Positions 1 through 6,838 of a stretch of DNA of 64,000 bases are shown in pieces. This DNA is from JAVVEG01 sp041751425 (GTDB lineage: Bacteria > Pseudomonadota > Gammaproteobacteria > Pseudomonadales > Pseudohongiellaceae), in the NCBI GenBank assembly GCA_041751425.1, contig JBGSXL010000030.1, positions 1 through 64,000 of the forward strand. The letters are read 5' to 3'. Both the position numbers and the translations under genes were made by a program. Each line of letters begins with the position of its first letter. Position 1 is the stretch's first letter. The notes below the pieces were generated by a model. The model saw nothing but the letters and a program-made list of their open reading frames with translations, ran no database searches and was not told the origin of the DNA.

Positions 1-115
1 TAACGACAAACATCGAACCGATAATCGTTAGTATGATCTCATCGTGATGATCTATGACCACGCCATTTTCGGTTGCAGCTATTTGTCTCCAATTTCCTTC
101 TAGACTGACGTTCAT
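1..115 (-). CDS. Partial gene-cassette ORF, lipocalin-like (TIGR03067-type) N-terminus
   Basis: Reading leftward from an ATG at 113-115, an open frame of 38 codons runs off the window edge without a stop. It begins MNVSLEGNWRQIAATENG and continues with hydrophobic beta-strand-like sequence (IILTIIGSMFVV). This resembles the start of small lipocalin-like proteins of the TIGR03067 type, where an 'L-x-G-x-W' strand is followed by 'ENG'. It reads away from the integron integrase remnant at 444-1234, which is the normal orientation of the first cassette gene of an integron. A GTTAGCG sequence (minus strand, 141-135), resembling a recombination core, lies 20 bases before the start. The family call is tentative because only the first 38 residues are visible, and no strong ribosome-binding site is seen. 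Confidence 0.5.
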   Translation of the reverse strand, partial: MNVSLEGNWRQIAATENGVVIDHHDEIILTIIGSMFVV

Positions 116-443
116 TTTCTTCGATCTCGATGATCGCTAACATTGTATTAGTGTGCACGCACACACCTTAATTGCTTTGACGGTAGTGTAGACCGTCTTT
201 TCCAAAAAATACATAGCCTTACAGCCTTCTTCTAGAACGCTTATTCCGCGGATGCGTGCATGCACGAGCTATGGGGATAGCGGGTTTCCCAGTATCTCCA
301 AACCAGGTGCCCCATGAAATTGCACTAACTTCATATATTTCTTAGTAAAAATAGGGAGCTCCACGCAGGCAACTTATGCCATTCTTTGACGAATGCCGAG
401 TCCTCACCTATTAATAAGATAGACCCAGCTTGAGGATCACTCA
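116..443. other. attI-like non-coding region of the integron
   Basis: I see no supported gene in these 328 bases between the putative first cassette and the integrase remnant. In integrons this is the position of the attI site. A sequence resembling the GTTRRRY core (GTTAGCG on the minus strand, 141-135) marks a possible attI/cassette junction, although its last two bases do not fit the consensus. Three inverted repeats lie here: 151-164 (GTGTGC/GCACAC), 179-197 (GACGGT/ACCGTC) and a perfect 12-base palindrome at 255-266. I found no LexA box of the CTGT-N8-ACAG form in front of the integrase. Confidence 0.4.
179..201 (+). terminator. Possible hairpin terminator or attI stem
   Basis: A perfect 6-bp inverted repeat (GACGGT at 179-184, ACCGTC at 192-197) with a 7-base loop is followed directly by TTTT at 198-201. 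Read on the plus strand this has the form of a short intrinsic terminator. No plus-strand gene lies upstream within the window, so it could equally be a structural element of the attI site. Confidence 0.3.
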
Positions 444-1234
444 GTGGCCAGTCCTTTTATCGAATCACTCCGCTCAGAAATGCGCCTGCGGGGATACAGC
501 ATCCGGACAGAGAGAACATATCTGGAGTGGATCAGGAGGTACATCTACTTCATTGGCAAACGACACCCTGAGGAGGCAGGACCAGCCGAAGTCAAAACAT
601 TTTTGACCTTTCTAGCCATGGAAAAAAACGTTTCCGTTAATACGCAGAAAATTGCGTTGAACGCTTTGGTATTCATGTATCACAAAGTTTTGAATCGCGA
701 GCTGGGTGATTTGGGTTTCAAATTGGCGTCCAAGCAGCGCCATATTCCAACGGTTCTGACAGTAAACGAGGTCAGCAGAATCATCGCGCAACTGACGGGC
801 CGGAACAAACTCATCGTCGAATTACTTTATGGAAGCGGGCTCCGAGTGACGGAATGTCTGCGCTGGCGAGGAAGTATCCAGATGCCTATCAATCTGCTGC
901 GTGGGCGTTTCTTTTTCCATCGGCGGGCTTATGTGCAAATCCTTATGATGGAACATGGTGTCGACATCACCTGCACGATTCCATGGTGCGCAAATTCTTA
1001 AAGACCGCGGTGGCAAAAGCCGGGATTTGCACAAAAAAAATTGGTACGCATACGTTTCGTCACTCCTTTGCGACTCACATGCTCGCCAGCGGCACGGATA
1101 TTCGCACGTTGCAAGAGTTGCTCGGTCATAACGAAGTAAGTACAACGCAAATTTATACGCATGTTCTGGGTCAGCACTATGCTGGCACGGCCAGCCCTCT
1201 TGATCGGATGGCGGATAATCTTGCATTTGAATAA
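444..1234 (+). pseudogene. intI: Integron integrase (IntI), internally deleted and frameshifted
   Basis: This is a site-specific tyrosine recombinase of the integron class, and it is broken. The first frame starts at GTG 444 (TGAGGA nearby) and encodes a full core-binding domain (ERTYLEWIRRYIYFI; VSVNTQKIALNALVF) up to the first catalytic arginine box (GSGLRVTECLR, about 835-870). The sequence then jumps into another frame. That frame resumes in the middle of the IntI-specific insertion (LARKYPDAYQSAAW, from about 860) and carries the rest of the catalytic domain: GTHTFRHSFATHM, then LLGHNEVSTTQIYTHV with the nucleophilic tyrosine, then the IntI tail ASPLDRM, ending at 1234. About 70 codons expected between the two pieces, including the catalytic-lysine hairpin, are missing. 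An active recombinase is therefore not expected. Both halves otherwise look well preserved, suggesting a fairly recent lesion. Confidence 0.85.
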
Positions 1235-1268
1235 CGGTATATGACGTTGCCTCTGTAAAACCGTTTTA

Positions 1269-2363
1269 TCAGTCAAGGTTTTCGTCATAAAACCGAAAGC
1301 AATCGCGCCCGGCAGCCTTGGCGCGATACATGGCAATATCTGCTTTCCGCAATAGTTCATTGAAGGCAGTCCCGTGCTCAGGCACAAGCACGACACCCAT
1401 GGAGCAACTGGTTTGACAGGAATTGCCGTCGATAGTGAATTCGCGTCGCACTGTTGCCAGTAATTTTTCCAGCACTTGAGTCACTTCTTCCTGATTATCC
1501 GTATCAGCAATGATGAGCAGAAACTCATCACCTCCATGTCTGATTAATGTATCCGTTTTGCGTAGAGCGTTGGATAAGGTCTGGCTGAAGGTTTGCAACA
1601 AATCGTCGCCTGCCTGATGCCCCATGCTGTCATTGATGATTTTGAAATTATCGATATCCATGAACACCAGAGCAAGGCCGCGTCTGGATTTAAGGCTGGC
1701 ATCCAATGCTTCCTGAAAGCGCTGGTCAGCCACGCGCCGATTGGGCAGTCCGGTCAGGTTGTCGTGGTCGGCTACATGCTGGGTCTGCGATTGCGACTCT
1801 CGCGCTTTCATCATTTCAACATCCAGATGATTCAGCAATGCGAACAGGTCACCGGCCAGTATTTTCACGATATAGGTAATAGTGGATACCACCACCAGGA
1901 ACTCCAGCAGGGTATATATGGAGGAGGGGTGTTCTGTGCCCACGCGCCAACCTTGTTGCGTGGCTACGTGCAGAAATACCATGTATAGCACCATGCCGAA
2001 GTAGGCGAATCTGAACAGGCGCTCATTGCCTGTAATCAGACAGAACATGAGCAGACCCGGATACGCAAACATGCCAGAGGAGCGCAATCCCGAACCATGC
2101 CACATGACAACGCACAGACTTAGGCCAATAATGCCAATCAATATGTCAGAAGCCGCTTGAGTATTGCCTTTGCGCAGAGGAATATAAGCTGCAGTCAGGC
2201 CAGTCGCCCCCAGAGCCAGTGTAATGAGTATCGGGATATTCATCAGCGGCGCATTGAGAATCAGCAGCAAAACAAGCGTTACATGGACAACGCGCAACAC
2301 CTGCCAGAGCCGTTTGACATGCGAAGCGTGAATTTGTGCCTGAACAAGTGCCGGGATTTCCAT
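1269..2363 (-). CDS. Membrane-anchored diguanylate cyclase (GGDEF)
   Basis: The protein (364 aa) should make cyclic di-GMP from two GTP at the inner membrane. The first ~185 residues contain about five or six hydrophobic segments, an integral-membrane sensor region I cannot assign to a named MASE family. They are followed by a short linker and a GGDEF domain: HDNLTGLPNRR opens it, FMDIDNFKIIND follows, and the active-site loop is RHGGDEFLLI. An RxxD inhibitory site (RKTD) lies five residues before the GGDEF loop, so product inhibition is likely. The ending KADIAMYRAKAAGRD is typical. No EAL domain is present. It faces the integrase remnant convergently, with 34 bp between them. Confidence 0.93.
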   Translation of the reverse strand: MEIPALVQAQIHASHVKRLWQVLRVVHVTLVLLLILNAPLMNIPILITLALGATGLTAAYIPLRKGNTQAASDILIGIIGLSLCVVMWHGSGLRSSGMFAYPGLLMFCLITGNERLFRFAYFGMVLYMVFLHVATQQGWRVGTEHPSSIYTLLEFLVVVSTITYIVKILAGDLFALLNHLDVEMMKARESQSQTQHVADHDNLTGLPNRRVADQRFQEALDASLKSRRGLALVFMDIDNFKIINDSMGHQAGDDLLQTFSQTLSNALRKTDTLIRHGGDEFLLIIADTDNQEEVTQVLEKLLATVRREFTIDGNSCQTSCSMGVVLVPEHGTAFNELLRKADIAMYRAKAAGRDCFRFYDENLD

Positions 2364-2503
2364 GAGGGTTCTTGTATTGCCGGTGATTGCTGAAGAGTGT
2401 AACCCATGATGGTAGCGATTATAAAATTTGCTTAAATAATAAGCGGCTATCGATAGATGTTCTTTAGCTATACCTATAAAAATAAAGCATTAAAGGGAAG
2501 CTG

Positions 2504-2749
2504 TTGGAAACGTTGAGTCTGCCAAGCCCGCGCAAGGCACTGCTGCCTTTTGCCACTGCAGGCTGCAACATCGTGAATCTGCGGACGCGCGCATCGGGTA
2601 GCAGCAGTTTTGCCACTCTCGATGTGCGCGTGCCGGGTGACTGGAGTGTTAATCGTTCACATACTGTTGCGGATGACATTGAACAGGCCTTGTTGGCGCT
2701 AGGCGTCAATGCCGCTACGCATATTGAGCCGCACGCAGATATTGAATGA
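2504..2749 (+). pseudogene. 3' remnant of a cation diffusion facilitator (CDF) transporter
   Basis: This 81-residue frame (TTG at 2504) has no credible start and no membrane segments. From about 2570 it reads like the cytoplasmic dimerisation domain that ends CDF/FieF-type metal exporters: VNLRTRASGSSSFATLDVRV, then VNRSHTVADDIEQALLALG, then THIEPHAD. In the family, 'h-D-L-R-x-R-x-S-G' and 'H-x-h-A-D-x-I-E' occupy exactly these places. The transmembrane part is absent upstream, where the bases belong to the 5' flank of the diguanylate cyclase. The last 35 bases overlap the end of selU on the other strand. It is most simply the tail of a deleted gene. Confidence 0.6.
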
Positions 2750-3818
2750 CCGCGTCGCGCTCGCCACGAAACAGAATCTGTGTTCGTGTCTCACCACGCT
2801 GATAGCTGTACATGGGGTCGTAATATTTTTTCAACAGCGCACTTATCCAGAGAGTGTGGCCACTCAGATTTGCATTGGTCTGTTGTTCGTGTAACGCATG
2901 ACGCATTTGTGTGAGCAGAATACTGTACAGCTCGCCGCCCAGTCTTTTGCGGATTCTGTCCAGACTGCCCTGCAGATACAACGAGAATTCAGCGAAAGCT
3001 TTTTTGGAATCGTCAGGGTACAACGCACGGTACTCTGCCAGCATATTGCAGACATAGTCCTGTTGTATGCGCGCGACACGACCCTCGAATGTGTCTTCCA
3101 GCCAAACCAGCGGTGCTGCTTTTATTTTCTGTTGCAGAATTGGCGGAACGAAGCAGCGCCCGATTAACCGACCCTCGTCTTCACACACAAGATGCTGGTT
3201 TCCCTCTGCCAGCGATTTAAGCATGCTGACGGCTACGCGATTCTCGAAATCGATCTGAGAAGGTTGCTCTGTCGCATGTCTTCCGAAACTGGAGCCGCGG
3301 TGATGTGCACAGTCTTCCAAATCGATTGCATTATCGAGTGCGGTGATTACTTCAGTTTTTCCCGTACCGGTCAAACCCGCCACAACAGTCAGCGGATATT
3401 TCGCAACAGTATTTTCCATCGTATCGATCAGAAAGCGCCGCATGGCTTTATATCCACCGATCACACGCGGATAAGGATTGCCACTTTCCGTCAGCCATTG
3501 CTGGACAATACTGGAGCGTAAGCCGCCACGGAAACAGTACAGATAGCCAGTGGGATAGCGTTGCGTAAAATCCTGCCATGCGGCCAAGCGAGCATTCTTC
3601 ACACGGCCACTCACCAATTCATGACCAAGACCGATCGCAGCTTCCTTACCCTGCTGTTTGTAGCAGGTACCAATGCGTTGCCGCTCAATATCATTCAACA
3701 GAGGCAGATTTATCGCGTACTGAAATGCGCCTTTGCGAAACTCGACAGGCGCTCGCGCATCCAAAAGTGGAATATCATTCAGAAACAGAGCGCGGTAGTC
3801 ATCAGTATCGGCGCGCAA
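2715..3818 (-). CDS. selU: tRNA 2-selenouridine synthase
   Basis: SelU (MnmH/YbbB) replaces sulfur by selenium at the wobble 2-thiouridine of some tRNAs, using selenophosphate from SelD. The 367-residue product has the expected N-terminal rhodanese domain (IPLLDARAPVEF; cysteine in YCFRGGLRS) and a C-terminal P-loop domain (VVAGLTGTGKTEVI), and its length matches the E. coli protein. I place the start at TTG 3818. It lies just after the selD stop, with an AGGAG about ten bases ahead inside the selD 3' end. A longer in-frame reading from 3875 would add 19 arginine-rich residues without family resemblance. selD and selU are thus a tightly coupled two-gene operon. Confidence 0.93.
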   Translation of the reverse strand: MRADTDDYRALFLNDIPLLDARAPVEFRKGAFQYAINLPLLNDIERQRIGTCYKQQGKEAAIGLGHELVSGRVKNARLAAWQDFTQRYPTGYLYCFRGGLRSSIVQQWLTESGNPYPRVIGGYKAMRRFLIDTMENTVAKYPLTVVAGLTGTGKTEVITALDNAIDLEDCAHHRGSSFGRHATEQPSQIDFENRVAVSMLKSLAEGNQHLVCEDEGRLIGRCFVPPILQQKIKAAPLVWLEDTFEGRVARIQQDYVCNMLAEYRALYPDDSKKAFAEFSLYLQGSLDRIRKRLGGELYSILLTQMRHALHEQQTNANLSGHTLWISALLKKYYDPMYSYQRGETRTQILFRGERDAVIQYLRAAQYA

Positions 3819-3823
3819 AGGAC

Positions 3824-4870
3824 TCAGGCTCCTGTAATCACATCGACACGAGCGCCTTTGTCTACGGCGCGACATTCCCCGATGACCTGCACAAACTGTT
3901 CGTGTTTTTTCGCCAGAGCAAGAAATTCTGCTTCGCTGTCAGGAGACACGGCAATCAACAAACCACCACTGGTTTGCGGATCACACAGGATATTGCGATA
4001 TTGCTCTGACATGGCACTTACCTTGTGGCCATAGCTGGCAAAATTCCGACTGCTGCCACCCGGCACACAACCCGCTTCCAGGTAGTAGTTTATAGTTTCC
4101 AGTTTTGGCACGTTATTGAAATCGATAATCGCTTTGACGTTTGATCCCTCCACCATTTCAATCAGATGTCCCAATAATCCGAAACCGGTGACATCGGTCA
4201 TTGCCTGCACACCAGGAAGATTGGCGAAGACAGCACCTATGCTGTTGAGTTGGCACATGAGTTTGCATGCTACGCCGGTATCTTCCCGGCGCAGCTTCTT
4301 CTGTTTCTCTGCCGTGGTGAGAATGCCGATGCCCAGTGGTTTAGTCAGATACAGGCGAGCACCCGGTCGCGCGGTATTATTCTGTTTCAATTGCTGCCTT
4401 GTCACCTTGCCGGTCACTGCTAAACCAAAAATGGGTTCAGGCGCATCGATAGAGTGCCCACCTGCCAACGGTATTCCAGCTTCAGTACAAACGGATCGTG
4501 CACCGGCAATGACTTCTCCGGCAACACTGGCGGGCAACAAATTAACTGGCCAGCCAAGAATGGCAATAGCCATGATGGGAGTGCCGCCCATGGCATAAAT
4601 ATCGCTGATAGCATTAGTAGCTGCTATGCGCCCGAAGTCGAAGGGATCATCGACAATCGGCATGAAAAAATCCGTGGTGCTGACAATGCCGGTATCGTCA
4701 TCCAGGCCAAAAACGGCCGCATCATCACGGCTGTTGTTGCCTACCCAGAGTTGCTTGAATTCCGGGCCAGGCTGGCCAACCGACAAAATTTCGTCCAGAA
4801 CTGCGGGTGAAATCTTGCATCCGCAGCCTGCGCCATGGCTGAATTCCGTCAGTTTTATCGTATCGTGCAT
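3824..4870 (-). CDS. selD: Selenide, water dikinase (selenophosphate synthase)
   Basis: SelD makes selenophosphate from selenide and ATP, here most likely for SelU encoded immediately downstream. The 348-residue protein shows the glycine-rich N-terminal active-site loop SHGAGCGCKISP with catalytic cysteine and lysine, so this is the cysteine and not the selenocysteine form. AIRS-type ATP-binding motifs follow (DDAAVFGLDDDTGIVSTTDF; GGHSIDAPEPIFGLAV; MTDVTGFGLLGH; LCDPQTSGGLLIA). The start at ATG 4870 is chosen because a GGAG precedes it and the family's conserved N-terminus begins here. An upstream in-frame ATG at 4954 would add 28 hydrophobic residues not found in the family. No selA or selB is in the window. 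Confidence 0.95.
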   Translation of the reverse strand: MHDTIKLTEFSHGAGCGCKISPAVLDEILSVGQPGPEFKQLWVGNNSRDDAAVFGLDDDTGIVSTTDFFMPIVDDPFDFGRIAATNAISDIYAMGGTPIMAIAILGWPVNLLPASVAGEVIAGARSVCTEAGIPLAGGHSIDAPEPIFGLAVTGKVTRQQLKQNNTARPGARLYLTKPLGIGILTTAEKQKKLRREDTGVACKLMCQLNSIGAVFANLPGVQAMTDVTGFGLLGHLIEMVEGSNVKAIIDFNNVPKLETINYYLEAGCVPGGSSRNFASYGHKVSAMSEQYRNILCDPQTSGGLLIAVSPDSEAEFLALAKKHEQFVQVIGECRAVDKGARVDVITGA

Positions 4871-5047
4871 AAAATCGCTCCGTAGCAAGAGTTGTAATTC
4901 TAACAGAGCACAGCCCACAAAAAGAGCCTGGTAAGAGTCCACAAGAGCCCACAAAAAACAATTGGCACCCCAAGGCGCTTTCCGTTAGTATCAAATGCAG
5001 CAGTTGGCCTGGGTACAATACCTAAAATAACCTCATGGCGAGTTGAA

Positions 5048-6838
5048 GTGGAACCTACCAGAACCGCAGATCCGGAGTACTACCACCGTGTAGTCGACTG
5101 CCAGCATGCCTGCCCAGCACATACCCCCGTTCCCGAATATATCCGACTGATCGCAGATGGCCGCTATAGCGATGCCTATATGATCAACTGGGAATCCAAT
5201 GTATTTCCCGGCGTGTTGGGACGAACCTGTGACAGACCCTGTGAACCCGCCTGCAGGCGTGGTCGTCTGGAAGCAGACGAAGAACCGGTGGCGATTTGTC
5301 GTCTGAAACGCGTCGCCGCTGACAATAAGCAGGATATAGCCGCACGTCTCCCCCTTATTCCCAAGCGCAAGAATGGCAAACGTATCGCATTGATAGGTGC
5401 CGGGCCGGCTTCATTGACGGTTGCCCGGGATCTATTGCCGCTTGGCTACGACATTGTACTTTTTGACGAACAAGGTATCGCTGGCGGCATGATGCGCAGC
5501 CAGATACCCAGCTTTCGTTTGCCCGCCTCTGTGCTGGATGAAGAAATTGCGTTCGTGTTGCGTGATCAGGTAGAGCAGCGCTTTGGTCAGCGCGTGGAAA
5601 GCATGAAAGAGGTATTGCAGGAAAAGTTTGACGCTGTTTTCATTGGCACTGGCGCACCCAAAGGTAAAGTCCTGTCCCTGCCTGGTTTGGAAGAAGCCGA
5701 GGCCAATGTGCATATCGGGGTGAACTGGCTCTCCAGTGTGGCATTTGAACATATCGAAAAAATTGGCAAGCGGGTATTGGTGCTCGGCGGTGGTAATACG
5801 GCGATGGATTGTTGCAGAACTGCGCGACGACTGGGCGGCGAAGATGTCAAAGTGGTTGTGCGAAGTCCGCGTGAGAACATGAAGGCTTCGCCATGGGAGA
5901 TTGAAGATGCCGGTCATGAAGGCATCCCCATACTCAATAATCACGTTCCGCGCCGTTTCATCACCGAGCACGGGAAACTGGTGGCAATGGAATTCGAAAA
6001 AGTTGAGGCGCGGTTCGATGCGGATGGCAAGCGTGAACTGGTACCTACAGGTGAACCCGCGGTTGTATTCGATTGTGACGATGTGCTGGTTGCTGTCGGG
6101 CAGGAAAACAGTTTTCCGTGGATAGAACGTGATATAGGGATTGAGTTCGACAAATGGGGCATGCTGGTTGTTGATAAAACTACGTTCGCAACGACACACA
6201 AAAAAGTTTTCACTGCAGGTGATGCCGCTTTCGGGCCCGAGAATATTATCACCGCAGTCGCGCAGGCACATCAGGCTGCGATATCCATTGATGCATTCTG
6301 TCAGGGCCGCGCGATTGCGGAGCGACCCAAACCTGGAGTGACCCTGATCAGCCAGAAAATGGGCGTGCATGAATGGAGTTACAGCAGCCCCATCAGTGAT
6401 GATGACCGACGCACGATGCCATTAATAGCGACCGACAAGGCGCTGGCTGATCGCAAAGTGGAAGTAGAGCTGGGATTCGATGCGAAGTTGGCGTTGGACG
6501 AAGCGCAACGTTGTCTGAACTGCGATGTGCAAACGGTTTTTTCCGAAAAACTCTGCATTGAATGCGATGCCTGCGTGGATATCTGTCCAACAGACTGTCT
6601 GACTATGACCACCAATACCGTCGAACCAGACTTGCGCGCCAAACTCACGTTGCCAGCGCTCAATGAGGATCAGCCGGTTTACGTTTCTGACAAGCTGTTA
6701 ACGGGGCGCGTGATGGTGAAGGATGAAAACGTTTGTCTGCATTGTGGATTGTGTGCAGAACGATGCCCAACAGCCGCGTGGGATATGCAGAAATTTCTTT
6801 ATAAAGTTGCTCATGCGGGGACACCATGTCAGCCGTAG
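5048..6838 (+). CDS. GltD-like FAD/NAD(P)H oxidoreductase with ferredoxin domain, partner of 2-oxoacid oxidoreductase
   Basis: A 596-residue flavo-iron-sulfur protein. The N-terminal cysteine cluster (CQHACPAHTPVPEYI; GRTCDRPCEPACRRG) is the Fe-S domain of glutamate synthase small subunit and dihydropyrimidine dehydrogenase. Next come an FAD-binding fold (ALIGAGPASLTVARDL) and an NAD(P)H-binding fold (VLVLGGGNTAMDCCRTARRL). The C-terminus has two ferredoxin motifs (CIECDACVDICPTDC and CLHCGLCAERCPTAAW). It overlaps the alpha subunit of a 2-oxoacid oxidoreductase by 13 bp. I infer that it passes electrons between that enzyme's ferredoxin centres and NAD(P)+, as the flavoprotein subunit of the Azoarcus/Thauera 2-oxoglutarate:NADP+ oxidoreductases does. 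The start is GTG 5048. Confidence 0.85.
   Translation: MEPTRTADPEYYHRVVDCQHACPAHTPVPEYIRLIADGRYSDAYMINWESNVFPGVLGRTCDRPCEPACRRGRLEADEEPVAICRLKRVAADNKQDIAARLPLIPKRKNGKRIALIGAGPASLTVARDLLPLGYDIVLFDEQGIAGGMMRSQIPSFRLPASVLDEEIAFVLRDQVEQRFGQRVESMKEVLQEKFDAVFIGTGAPKGKVLSLPGLEEAEANVHIGVNWLSSVAFEHIEKIGKRVLVLGGGNTAMDCCRTARRLGGEDVKVVVRSPRENMKASPWEIEDAGHEGIPILNNHVPRRFITEHGKLVAMEFEKVEARFDADGKRELVPTGEPAVVFDCDDVLVAVGQENSFPWIERDIGIEFDKWGMLVVDKTTFATTHKKVFTAGDAAFGPENIITAVAQAHQAAISIDAFCQGRAIAERPKPGVTLISQKMGVHEWSYSSPISDDDRRTMPLIATDKALADRKVEVELGFDAKLALDEAQRCLNCDVQTVFSEKLCIECDACVDICPTDCLTMTTNTVEPDLRAKLTLPALNEDQPVYVSDKLLTGRVMVKDENVCLHCGLCAERCPTAAWDMQKFLYKVAHAGTPCQP

Noticed and set aside
1..30. Inverted TAACGA...TCGTTA at the left edge as an attC site
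   Set aside because: The spacing is far too short for an attC, the right half does not fit GTTRRRY, and the bases lie inside the putative cassette reading frame near its start, where attC is not expected.
5432..6370. Long minus-strand frame (312 codons) opposite the GltD-like gene
   Set aside because: It is antisense to a gene with clear motifs on the plus strand, has no recognisable domain and has histidine/cysteine-rich composition typical of shadow frames.
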